A stretch of DNA of 64,000 nt, from assembly GCA_004835665.1 (NCBI GenBank), contig RBKR01000019.1, forward strand, positions 806,001-870,000, written 5' to 3'. The DNA is from Phoma sp. XZ068. Its lineage: Eukaryota > Ascomycota > Dothideomycetes > Pleosporales > Didymellaceae. The stretch's first letter is position 1, and the number at the start of each line of letters is the position of its first letter. Below, in pieces: positions 19,632 through 29,835 of this stretch. The notes under the pieces were generated by a model. The model ran no database searches and was not told the origin of the DNA. It worked only from the letters and a program-made list of their open reading frames with translations. The position numbers were made by a program, and so were the translations under genes.

Positions 19632-20991
19632 TCACTTCGCTTTTTTGCCATGTATGAATGCTGCTAGGCCAACACAAAGAAAGCCAAGTATACCGCACGA
19701 GCCCGCAAAAACTTGTGCGTACAAATAATCCCCGTGCTTGTACTGGACTAGTGCGCCTCCCACTGGACTTCCAATGAGTACACCAAAGCTTGACAGTGCG
19801 AAGCCCATGCCAAATCGCGTACCTGTCCTCTTCGGATCGATAGTGAGGTCGGCCATCGTTGCTGGGAAGAGCCCTTGAAGAGCTGAGGCGAACAAGCCAT
19901 AGACGACTGCGAAAACGTACATTGATGTCGTTGATTTGATTGAAATCCAGACGAAGAGTAGGAGGGCTGTAATGAGGTTTATCGGAAGACCGACATGAAT
20001 GGGCCGGAAAAAGCGATCCGCCAGGTACATTGGAATAAGTCGCCCCGGTACACCGACGCCATTGAGGACCATTAGTATTGGTATAGTTTCTTCCAACGTC
20101 ATTCCCAGTTTGTTTCTCGCATACGCATTGACGTAGAAGAATGCGAAGTATAGCCCGCTGAAGTTAAGGAAGGAGCCGATGATCTACAACCATTAGCAGG
20201 TTGTTGTCTCGAAAGCATCAAGGGAAGCTTACAAAGAGCACGAAGACAATGTCTTTTAGCTCACTCGGCTCGAAGAACTTAGCTGAGTCCTTCGGCGGGA
20301 GCCTCTTCTTCAGCAACCGCTCAGCCAGAACAAGGAGCACCAGTGCCATAAAGCCAAAGGACCTGACAGCCCAGCCAAAGCCAATGATACCAAAGAGCCG
20401 ATTCAGCATGATCGGGAAGATCATCCCGCCTGTCGCAGAACCACATAGGATCAACCCAATGGCTAGACTCCTCCGACTCGGATCAAAGTACGTCGACACG
20501 ACCGACATCGTCGGCACAAACAAGAAGCCATTCGCAACGCCGATGCACACCCCCTGCGCCAACAGAAACTGCCAGTACTCACGACACACACTCGTCGTGA
20601 AAATGCCAACCACCCAAAGCAGGATACCCGCCCTCAAAATCAACTTGAAATGGCCAACGTCAGATGCCGACCCTGACCACAGCGGAACCAGCATCAGGAA
20701 GAAAATCATCAACGACCCTATCCACGATATATTCGATGGTGTTGAGACTCCGGTGGAGGTGTAGTATGCTTGGAACATTCCAAAAGACGTTATAAACCCC
20801 CAAACGAAGAACGTTACAATGTGACCACCGAGGACCTGCGACCATGCCACCCACCCGCCATTAGGAGGAGGCTCGACCGAGGCGATGCGTGTTATGTCGA
20901 AGGTTGACGCCGGCTCTTGTTTCCCGGGTATTGGATCTGGTCCTTGGGATTCGACTGTGTCGATGGAGCGGTATGTCTCTTGCTGCTCCAT
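19632..20991 (-). CDS. MFS transporter, monocarboxylate (MCT) type
   Basis: Exons 20233-20991 and 19632-20183 flank a 49-nt intron and give 436 residues with about 12 hydrophobic segments. The motif PPNGGWVAWSQVLGGH at about 43 is the first-helix signature of fungal MCT-like major facilitator proteins. A DxGHFK loop follows the third helix, and the second half carries PGRLIPMYLADR and GLFPATMADLTIDPKRTGTRFG. Family members exchange or import monocarboxylates such as pyruvate or lactate, though many fungal copies are uncharacterised. The gene ends 263 nt after P5C reductase, on the opposite strand. I found no CGG-N8-CCG in its own upstream region, so it may only flank the cluster. Exporting pyruvate or glyoxylate would be a fitting role but is speculation. 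Confidence 0.85.
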
Positions 20992-21581
20992 GGTACTAGG
21001 ATGCAGCTTCAAAGGAGCCAGACGGGGATGATGGTGTTGGTGGCATACTGTTATGCCGTTGTCACAAGTCGAGAGTTGAAGAGTAGAGCTACGGGAATAT
21101 CTAGTTGCCGCCTACGTAATTGCCGAACGCAAGTGCGGAGTTGAGAGCCACAACATCTCACGATGGACATTGTATTAGTCACTGTTCTGGCGCCGGAATT
21201 CGGTATTTCAGGAATTGTCTTGTGTCAACATACACTGGTGGGGTCTTCGCACCGTAGATCGTGGTGTGCGTGATGCCCAGGGCTATGGATCGGATATCCC
21301 AAGCCCGCCCGTGCGATGAACATGCTTCATTGCAAGGAACGTTGTTAGATAATTCAAAGACTGTTGGCAGATATAACTCGGCTAGATCATAGAATACAAT
21401 TGGCCAAAAGTCAAGGCAGGCAACCTGACTCTATTCTTTTCCAAGACAAATCCTCGAAATGAAAAAAACGCCGAATTGCCCAACGCCATATACCACCCAG
21501 TCTAATAACAATATAAAATGACACCAATCTAATCCAACGCCCTTTCAAATACCCTTGAAACCCGTCCCTCGAAACAATCGC
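20992..21581. other. MFS gene upstream / intergenic
   Basis: This 590-nt gap lies between the start of the MFS gene and the stop of the next minus-strand gene. I found no reading frame worth calling and no CGG-N8-CCG match. Confidence 0.5.
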
Positions 21582-22270
21582 TCAATGCGTCGGCGGCACC
21601 TCCCAATACCTTAACATCTGATCCAGCGCCCCATTCCACTCCTTTACAAGCGCACCCGTAAGCTGCGCAACCTGCTCCTCCGAGGGCGTATGTCCACCCC
21701 ACGACGCAGGCTGCGCAGCCTGATACTGCGCATAGTACCTGATCAACGCACTACACTTTATTAGCCCCGCCTTCTAGTTCGTCAGCACGCTGCGCTGAAA
21801 CTTACTCGTCTTTGATCTTCCTGAGAACAAGCCAGCAGAGATTCCAACTCCGGTTACTCTGCGGGTCGGCATAGACCCTCCGCTTCGCTTCGTCGACGCA
21901 GTACGAGCTGAATGGGTAGGTCCTCGTCAGGCCGCGCAGCTCGGTTAGGAGGCTGTTGGATGAGACGTAGTAAGTCCATGCTGCGGTCATGGGCTCGCTG
22001 ACATCAGGTGTGTTGAGAGCGGCGAAGGCTTTCTCGACGCGGCGGAGGTCGATGAGAGTGTTGATGCGGTGTTGTTGGAGTGCTAGGATTGTTTCGTGTT
22101 TCTCTGCCTGGGTGGGATGGGTAAGTTTTGAGTCTGATCTATGATAGTGGCGTTCTTACGAGCGACATTCGCTGTGATGGAGCCATGGTAGGTAGGTGGT
22201 AGCGGCGTGCTGGTGGGTTACTGAAGCTGCTGAAGTCGGTGTCGGCAGATGAGGATGAGTATTGTGACAT
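21582..22270 (-). CDS. Hypothetical protein, 193 residues, three exons
   Basis: I built this from exons 22160-22270, 21806-22107 and 21582-21750 (introns 52 and 55 nt, GTAAGA and GTAAGT donors). All junctions are in frame and the sum is 582 nt. No long single frame exists, so simple frame calling would miss it. The N-terminal 35 residues are Ser-rich and disordered. Then comes a helical region (AEKHETILALQQHRINTLIDLRR...), a segment with Trp, Tyr and two Cys (YPFSSYCVDEAKRRV, SWNLCWLVLRKIKDD), and a tail ending RYWEVPPTH. I do not recognise the family. No signal peptide or membrane segment is visible, so it is probably a soluble helical protein. Confidence 0.68.
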
Positions 22271-24217
22271 TGATAGAAGCTTTGTATGAACAGTCTGGAT
22301 GAGCAAGACCTCAAGGGCTGGTGGTGAATTATATAGCATCCTAATCGCCCTTGACGTTTACACTTGCAAGTTGAAGTCAGTAAGACCGCCGGCGTCAAGC
22401 TTGAAGCTCAGCAGCGAATGAAGCTTCGAATCAAAGCCAAGTCCTGACGATGTCGTTGATATCTGACTACTCAGTCTCGGACTGGATGGTTGTCCGTTGG
22501 CGCACGAGCACATGTTTCAATCCATTATCGTGACATTGTGGGTGGGAGAACTGTTTGCATACGGCTGGGAGTGACCCAAAGGAGGGATGAATGTAAGATA
22601 TGTGTTCGGAAGAGGCAAGCTGTGATCAGCTGCAGTTCCTTCGATGACCAAATTCATCTCGCTCAGGTACCCCGAAGGTATAATATCTACGATGAATGGA
22701 CACGAACGTTCTACTAGATGGGATCCCTGCCTGTCAAGATCGAAGGCTGATGTCAGTCTCAGCCATGCAGTTCGTAAACATGACTTGACTGTGATCTTCA
22801 CGGCCCGGGAGATCAGTGTCTGGGCAGCATGGATGATGATGTTGGCTCGAGCTTGATGCCGAGTGCATGGCTACCAGGTTCTATTGGTTCAGATGACGGA
22901 GTTTACAACTCTTGATATGCCGGTCCGTAAAACCTCGGGCTTCAGAAGGGCTGAACAGGATACACTTCAACTTGCTTGTCTTGGAGATGCTCAAAAGCAC
23001 GGTCGGGGCGCAACTGCTAACTAGCAACTTCAGCTGAGGCTCTCATTGTGGATCACGCAGGGCAAGGAGCAGTGTACATGGTTCGGTCATGGCGATGAGT
23101 GCTCGGAAGGTCGAGTTGCCGGAGGATTTCAGCGGGGGTGTCGAGATTCTCCAGGTTGAATATGAGAGGTTGTGCTGACGTGAAAGCCGTTGTGTGGTGG
23201 CTAGTGCGCATTAGCGCACACAGCCCCCGGCGTGTCCCCAAGTGCGCAGTTCACGTTGCCAGTTCATCTTCTCGCAGAATGAATCTCTCAGGAACAGGAC
23301 CTTCATAGAACAGAATAGTGCATCAGGCATAACCAGATCAGTCCCCATTCCCATAAAAATGGGCCGGAATGGATAGAAAGGAGTACATCCAACGCCCTCG
23401 ACGCTGGTCACATCACCAAGTGACGTCGAATGGCCAACAGTCTTGTGGCCGTGCAGCTCCGCCGAGCCTCATCCTCATCATCGGGTTCTCAAGATCCCTG
23501 AAGCTTCTCGTGGCGTCATGCTTTATTGGCTAGACATTTTGACATTTCCCTGAGGCTGGAGAATTGTCGTCAGCAGCCTTGCGCTCGAGCGCTGCCTCAC
23601 GTCAGATTGGCATGCGGCTGCTGCCATGCGCACATGGCTTCATCTCACACATCCTGGACTCAGGTGACGCCAGCTGCGTGCGTTCTCAGATTCGCTCATG
23701 TCGATGTTGGATTGGGTACCGACTGTCGAAAGTTCTTACGATCGCCCAAGCTAGGAATATGCTTATACTGTCTGACAACGAAGCCCAGGTTCATGAGCGG
23801 ACATATTGCCGCTTTGGCTCGGTCGTCGAAGCTTTTGGCAGTGGGATCTGTTTCGAACTTCTTCTATGGTCAGCTCCTCGGGCCCGAGACGAAGGACCCC
23901 AGTTCAAGGCTGAGAATAAGGGATGTTTGGCACCATCAGCTTTCCAGGATCCAGTAGGTCATCGCTCAGTGTTAGGTCGTGCTCAGATTTAGGTTTAAAT
24001 CATGGCAGCATTGCAAGTCTTCGGTCGTAGCTTGTCGATTCGCACGTTCGCGCTGATCTGGCTCTATCAGTTGGATAAGTTATTCAGTTGAAGAGCAGCC
24101 GGAAGAAACGGAGACAAAAAACATCAAGATCTATGATTGCATTCCCCGGTCACTATTCACAATACGTAGGTAATACAACCCAGGTCGGGTAAAACTTGGC
24201 TATCGGGAACGAGACGT
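22271..24217. other. Gene-free interval of about 1.9 kb
   Basis: I see only short overlapping frames without splice-supported extensions, for example two near 23.5-24.0 kb of about 140 codons in different frames. No repeat or transposon relic stood out. Confidence 0.45.
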
Positions 24218-24925
24218 CTACAATACGGAAAGGTCTCCGAACTTCTCCTGTGTGGTTGTTAGCATGCGGCCAGAGGGTCCTCCAAACAGCGGGCAAACTC
24301 GCCTTGTAGCCAGGGACGGCCCAGCGGCCCTTGGAAACGAGCTGCTCGGTGCGCTGGTCAATCTCGGGCTGGGCAGCGGCAACCTCATCAACGGTGAGGT
24401 CGGCAAACGGCCTGGCGTCCTCGATGTTCTTCAGTGTCTTCTGGAGGTCGCTCAGCTCCTTGTCGACGACGGACTTGGTCTCCTCGGCGCTCTTGACGGC
24501 CTGGGCCTCGAAAGCCTCAATGGCCTTGATCTGCCTGTTTACGTCGTAGGTCTGGGGCTTGAAGGCGTTGAACTGCTTCTCGATGTCGTCGACGATGGCC
24601 TGGTTCTTGAGGATGGAGCGGTAGTGGGCGAAGTCGACGGTCTGGGCCTGCTCGGACAGGACGGTGACCTTGCGGCGGGCATCGTCGTTGCGCTTCTTGA
24701 ACGACTGGAGGGCGACGGCGGTGTTGCCTCTGAGGCCGAGCTGCTGGCCAAGCTTGGTCCAGTCGAGCTTAAGGGCTGCGCTGCGCTGTTGCGGGACTCG
24801 GGTTAGTTTTGAGGGCGATGCTGGGGCTGCCATTGCGCGCGCGGGAGCTCGGGGGAAGCGGCAATTGAGCTGTCGCGAGCTCCCAGCGGCGGTCCGGCGG
24901 GGGATCAACGTACTCCGACGGCCAT
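24218..24925 (-). CDS. ATP7: F1Fo-ATP synthase subunit d (peripheral stalk)
   Basis: Three exons (24914-24925, 24303-24785, 24218-24247) give 174 residues, the same length as yeast Atp7. The subunit is part of the stator stalk on the matrix side of the inner membrane. The protein starts MAVG-RSAALKLDW and continues with the hallmark SFKKRNDDARRKV, long helices, and VSKGRWAVPGYK-EKFGDLSVL at the end. The first exon has only four codons. Intron 1 (128 nt) has an in-frame ATG just upstream of the acceptor, so retention would give a longer N-terminus. Intron 2 (24248-24302) needs a non-canonical GC donor (AAG|GCGAGT) to restore the conserved C-terminus. No GT donor nearby keeps the frame. Confidence 0.93.
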
Positions 24926-25473
24926 TGTGATGGATAGGGACTGGTAGTGGATGGGGTGCGTCGTAGGGTGCGTCTGGAAGTGAACTTCTCGTGGCTGCGA
25001 GCCAAGGAATGGGATAGGCTTAGCGCGCCGAACGAGATCCGGCACGCAGTCAACGGCAACATGAACTTGCACTCTCTGCAACGACAGACTACTTTTGAAA
25101 ATGCATTGCTTGAGAATACGCTCCGATTTTAATACACCAGAATCTTATCTATGGGATGACAGTTTCTGTCTTAAGATCAGAGCTGCATGCCTAAGCACCG
25201 CAGCATAGCTCAACAAACAAACCGGCCACCAAAAGCTATTGTTACATGGTTCTACAGCTGCAGACGATCTGAACGAAAATCAATATAGCCATGAACATCT
25301 TCAGCAAGCATTGGAATCATCACACATCACAAAAGTCAAAGCTCAAAGTTCAGATACGTGACTTGTAGAAGATTCATATTCATGTCTCTTGCTCATGGGC
25401 CTATGCCAGTCCTTTGTGGACAGCATGCCCAGCCAGTCAAGTTTGACTTTCCCTCACACTAGACCGAAGAAGT
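24926..25473. other. Intergenic, ATP7 upstream / NAC alpha downstream
   Basis: These 548 nt hold the ATP7 promoter and the NAC alpha 3' flank. No gene is visible. Confidence 0.5.
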
Positions 25474-26257
25474 CTATATGCTCAGAGCCATGATCGAGTT
25501 AACGATATCGTTGTCGTTCTCCTTCAGGGCCTTGACGGCCTTCTTGCGGGAGACGGACGCCTGCTGCATGACGAGCTCGATGTCCTTGGCCTCAAGACCA
25601 GAGTCGTCGACCTCCTCGCCGTCATCCTCCTCCTCCTCGACCTTCTCATCAGCCTTGCCCTTGCCCTTGGCGTCGTCGTGAGCGTGGTCGTGGTCGTGGT
25701 CGTGGTCGTGGCCGGCGTGGTCGTGACCCTGCTGCTCAGCCTGAGCGAGCTGCTGGGCGGCGGAAGCCTGGGCCTGGGAGTTCAGGTCCTCGATCTTGGC
25801 CTCACCGAAGATGCTGGTGCGGGGTCAGTAGGCGCCGTGGGCCGTGGGAATGCGCCAATGCTTACATGTAGGTGTTGCTGGAGGGGGACTTGTAGACATC
25901 GGGCTGGTTGATGACGAAGAGGATCTGGGAGACATGTCAGCCAAAATTCCACGTGCCCCGCAGCTGTTGCTTGAGCTGTGTATGCCCGCCTCTGCTGCCA
26001 TTGCTCGCTGCACTCACGTTCTTCGGTCGGCGGAGGGTGACGCGTGTGATGCCCTCAATGTGCTTCAGGCCGAGCTTGGCGATGGCCTTGCGAGCCTTCT
26101 TCTCGTTGCGGGAGTGAACGGTGACGGAGGAGCCCTGGGGGATCACGGCATCACCACCCTCCTCGCCCTCGGACTCGTCGCTGGACTCATCCTCCTCGAT
26201 CTGGACGTTCTTCTTCTCGGGCTCGTCGGGGAGCTCTTCAATGCGGGGGTTGGCCAT
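25474..26257 (-). CDS. EGD2: Nascent polypeptide-associated complex subunit alpha
   Basis: Exons 26018-26257, 25866-25924 and 25474-25813 (introns 93 and 52 nt) give 212 residues. NAC binds ribosomes and shields emerging chains. The N-terminal part is acidic, followed by the NAC domain (NEKKARKAIAKLGLKHIEGI, VTLRRPKN, ILFVINQPDVYKSPSSNTYIIFGEAKIED). The C-terminal UBA domain starts near VDDSGLEAKDIELVMQQASVSRKKAV and ends SIMALSI. Between them lies an unusual His/Asp/Ala/Gly stretch of about 20 residues (GHDHAGHDHDHDHDHAHDD), encoded by a GTGGTC-type hexanucleotide array at about 25681-25730, followed by a Lys/Glu-rich linker. The stretch resembles metal-binding His-Asp repeats and may only be a repeat expansion. 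Confidence 0.95.
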
Positions 26258-26773
26258 TTTTGCGGTTTGGTGATAGCTCTTCCTTGGTCGTGACTGCCTA
26301 GCTAGAACTCGAAGGAAAGTGCACTCGAGGAGTGGAAGGAACGACGAAAAAGGCTAGCGTGTGTGCGGGCACGTAAAGTAAGCGAGTCTCCATGACATCG
26401 CAGGACATTACACATGATATTTCGCAGCGAAATGGGAATCGCCTATCTGATTGAATTGCGATATGCAGTCTTCACATGGCTGAGAGGATGAGGTTTCAAT
26501 GGGTATCATTTGCAATTCTAGTTGCGGTTTGTGGTTCATGAACTTGTGGATTGGACTCTTTTGCTACATGTGGATGCATGCAAGAGCCGTGTTAACCTTC
26601 CCATCCGAATTGCACCTTGCCAATCATTGAAATAATGCACCCGATCCAGGTCTTGAATTTTAGAATGCCGTAGGTCGCCTTCGGGATGCTCAAGAAATGC
26701 ACACCATGCGTCCTCCAGCACCTGCATGCAGCGACCTCCACTACGCCTTGTCGCCCGACATCATCGTAACCGT
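26258..26773. other. Intergenic, NAC alpha promoter
   Basis: This 516-nt gap separates two housekeeping genes on the same strand. No additional gene is supported. Confidence 0.5.
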
Positions 26774-27360
26774 CTATGCCTTTGCGCTGGCGCGGATCTT
26801 GGCGAAGGTCTTCTGGACCTCGTAGCGGGCCTTGATGTGTGTTAGTGAAGTTCTTCGTGCTGTGGGCGCATACCAGATGGCCGTGCAAGACGGCGCACCA
26901 GCAGCACCCGGACAACCAATGACCTACCTGCTTCCTCAGCTTCATGACCTTGAACCTCTCGAAGTCGTTCAACTGCCTCCTCTTGGTGATCGCAGCGCGC
27001 TTCTTGGCCCAGGCGCTCTCGTCGAACTTCTGCTGGACCTTGTGCTCCTCCCACTTCTTCGCAACGTGGCCGACACCGGTGGCGCGGGGCAGCTTGGGGA
27101 TGACAATGGGGGTGAGGGAGAGCTTGGCGAGGGCGACTTCCTGACGGGGGACGGGGGCCTTCTCGGAGGGACCATCAACAAGGACCTGTGGCTGTCAGCA
27201 GCTGCAATTGCGCCCGGTTCGCAGGGCTCCGTACGCGCTTGTGGTCGATGATCTCGACAATGGTAGCAAGGCGACCCTCGTAGACACCCTCGTTGAAGAG
27301 GACGACACGGCCGACCTCGACCAGCCTCCAGGCGCTCGTTGTGATGTTGGCGTCACCCAT
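26774..27360 (-). CDS. RPL14: 60S ribosomal protein eL14
   Basis: Exons 27235-27360, 26928-27185 and 26774-26830 (introns 49 and 97 nt) give 146 residues. The protein belongs to the large subunit. The KOW-like N-terminus reads WRLVEVGRVVLFNEGVYEGRLATIVEIIDHKR and joins VLVDGP across intron 1. The eL14 domain then shows PRQEVALAKLSLTPIVIPKLPRATG and the basic C-terminus WAKKRAAITKRRQLNDFERFKVMKLRKQ-ARYEVQKTF. The short last exon of 19 codons ends KIRASAKA. Every junction is phase 0. Intron density and length are typical of fungal ribosomal protein genes. Confidence 0.95.
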
Positions 27361-28423
27361 TTCGTCGGTTGTGCTGTGATGATATTAGGTCGTGTAAAAG
27401 AGCGTGGAAGGTATCGCAGGCGTACCGAGAAGGATGTGCTGTGAGGTTAGTTTGTCGGTCGTTGATGTCGAGATGGAATTTGGAGTGTGTGGGCTCAAGC
27501 GAAGAAAGCGCTAGTAGGGATGGTCTGTGCGGCGCCCATTAAAAAGTCGTCGCGCCCATCGCCGCAGTCCAGCAACACCAGCAACATCACCACAGCGAGG
27601 CCGTGACGACTGCACCACAAATGAGTGCCTCGCGCTATTTGCATGTTCCTGGCCATGTCTGCTGCATTCATGATTGATGCACTGCATGGCTCCACCGATC
27701 ACGCGCATGAAATGCATCCTCGCACGGCCGAGGGCTCGGTGGTGCTGACTTCTCCGCAACAGCCAGCAAAGCCTGCACACTCCACTGGTACGTTCTTCTC
27801 CCTTCCACCACCTCACACCTCGTCCTATGATGACGTAATTTGCGATTGAGTCGGCGTCGGAGTCCCTCGCCGGGGACTCGTAACGGCGTCGTCCCTATGA
27901 TATTCAATTTCTTACATATTCTGAGCTTTTAAGCACCTCATTCCTCTTGCAATAACATCGATTCAAGAGAGCCTGACTGACCGTCAAAGACAACAGATGA
28001 ACCTGACCCAGCATGATACGATGCACCAGTCCAGCCTCGCTCACCACGCATATACCTCTGTAAGTAAGCTGCATACTTTGCTTCACCCCCTTCCAATGAT
28101 TACAACATGCAATAGATAGTAACTGATCGGACCATCTATCCGAGCTTGTGATTAACTTTTTTTACACCAAGATCACTGAGGAAACTCAATCATCTCATGC
28201 TTGCTTCACACTGTTTGCTTGACCATAAGCTAACAAGCTTGCAGATCCAATGTTCGACTTGATCGAAACTGCATTTATGGCTACTGCTTTGCATGCCATG
28301 TGCTTTCATCGTCCGTCCGTTTGAGCCTGTGCTCGCGGTGGCTGAGGAAGGCTATGAGTGTTGTGCTCTCCCAATGTCACGCCTGTATCTTCTCCACATA
28401 CGTCAAGGGAGTCACTCTGAATA
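27361..28423. other. Intergenic, eL14 promoter and F-box 3' flank
   Basis: About 1.06 kb without a supported gene. Short frames at 27.5-27.9 kb overlap on both strands and have no splice-supported continuation. Confidence 0.5.
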
Positions 28424-29626
28424 CTATACAACTTGATCCCCGCTCTGCCGATGTCGTGTCCTCCGTCGTGTGATCCTTCGCCCGTAACTCCAGTAGAGGT
28501 TCATCAGCAGCTCCCTCACCACAACATCGAATGTCGTTCTCGTGTCGAACTTACTCCCACCGTACGGAAACGGCACAATCTTCGTCCAATCCGAGTCCTC
28601 TTCAAAGTAGAACTCCAGGTCGAATGCCTCAGCTTTCTTCAGCATATGCTTCAACACATCTCCTTCATCCCCATTCACGTCTGCCCAAGCCCACAAGCTC
28701 GTGTCTAGGAAGTCGAGCACGTCTTTCGACACGTTTTGGGCCAGAATCTGTGCGTTGAAAAGCAGGTGTCGTAAGATGTTGATGTTACATCCACACTCCA
28801 TCACCGCATACCTCAACAGTCCCGTATCGATCTGTTTCGGTACTCCAAGCAGCGTAGACAACGCCGCAACAGCGCGCTCATTCCCCTCTACCACCGCCTC
28901 TCTGATCCCCTGCCTCGCCGTTTCACCAGCCATGCTGCCTTCCCAGTCAATCTCGCCGTTCAAACTGACAAGCACATACAGTAAGTTGACTTTGCCTTCG
29001 TCCCACGGCCCATGCAACAGCTTCTCAGGAATATGAAAGCCCTCTGCAAAAGCAAGGTACGGAACTGTAGTGAACCTGTATGGCCAGAGTCCATCGAATT
29101 GCCGGATCCCGGGAACTTCGACACCGGCCTTCTCCCATGCTTTGCCTTTCAACGTGATCATAGCGTCGTGACCTCGATCCACATACTTTAGAAAAAAGTC
29201 CCACGTGAAGAAGCGGCAGGACAGTAACTCGCTCTGTAAGACTGGATTACTGGTCTTCTTGCGGTCCCGGTGGTTTGTCTTGTGGTCGACTGTGTGGAAG
29301 AAGGCGCGCATAGTGTATTCCAGCGTAACTGCACGGGAGCTGAGTTTGCGGCCGATCAGAGGTGAGGCACGCGGGAGTGAGAGATTCATGGAGTAGAGAA
29401 AGATGATTTCCAGGAGTTCCTGGGGGAGACCGAGAAGTGTGGGCATGGCTGCGATGGTTTGTTTTCGGAGTTTCTTGGGTTTCTTTGCGCGGTGATTTTT
29501 TGCTTGACTTGGTTCTGCTGTCGATGGTGCGGATGACGAATTGAAACCCGCAGCGATTGGGATTGGGGTTTGCTTGCGTTTCTTCCCTCGTATCTTGATC
29601 GGCGTGAGATGCAGGTCTGGATCCAT
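28424..29626 (-). CDS. F-box-like fungal protein of unknown target
   Basis: The ATG at 29626 gives 400 residues. The frame stays open to 30004, but that part overlaps the divergent NUP53 exon. After a basic, Pro/Lys-rich N-terminus comes a degenerate F-box-like segment (TLLGLPQELLEIIFLYSMNLSLPRASPLIG, about residues 62-91), as in many Pezizomycotina proteins whose C-terminal two thirds are helical and lineage-specific. F-box proteins bind Skp1 and present substrates to SCF ubiquitin ligases. The target here is unknown. The rest contains Trp/Phe-rich patches and an acidic stretch (FDLEFYFEEDSDWTKIVPF) before a basic tail. It shares a 209-nt promoter region with NUP53. Confidence 0.75.
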   Translation of the reverse strand: MDPDLHLTPIKIRGKKRKQTPIPIAAGFNSSSAPSTAEPSQAKNHRAKKPKKLRKQTIAAMPTLLGLPQELLEIIFLYSMNLSLPRASPLIGRKLSSRAVTLEYTMRAFFHTVDHKTNHRDRKKTSNPVLQSELLSCRFFTWDFFLKYVDRGHDAMITLKGKAWEKAGVEVPGIRQFDGLWPYRFTTVPYLAFAEGFHIPEKLLHGPWDEGKVNLLYVLVSLNGEIDWEGSMAGETARQGIREAVVEGNERAVAALSTLLGVPKQIDTGLLRYAVMECGCNINILRHLLFNAQILAQNVSKDVLDFLDTSLWAWADVNGDEGDVLKHMLKKAEAFDLEFYFEEDSDWTKIVPFPYGGSKFDTRTTFDVVVRELLMNLYWSYGRRITRRRTRHRQSGDQVV

Positions 29627-29835
29627 TTGTATGTCTGGGCGTGACCAGGCAGCAGAATTCCGGGAGTGGTTGCATATGCAGTGTGGGTGAATGGGGAAAG
29701 GCCTGTTCGCATGTGGCGCAGCAGTGAAGTGGCTTGACTTTCTTTCCCGCGGCGTTGGGGCCTTTTGTGCTTGAGCTCCATCGTAAACACGACATAAACC
29801 ACAACCCTGCACACCTTCCACACCCACTATTGAAG
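29627..29835. promoter_or_regulatory. Short bidirectional promoter, F-box gene / NUP53
   Basis: Only 209 nt separate the two divergent start codons, so their core promoters must lie here and probably overlap the leaders. I saw no strong known motif. Confidence 0.5.

Noticed and set aside
23526..23992. Two overlapping frames of about 140 codons
   Set aside because: They are in different frames of the same DNA, compositionally random, and have no homology I recognise.
24303..24908. Reading through intron 1 of ATP7 to give a longer N-terminus (MAAPASPSKLTR...)
   Set aside because: The four-codon first exon restores the family N-terminus and the exact 174-residue length; retention may be an isoform but not the main product.
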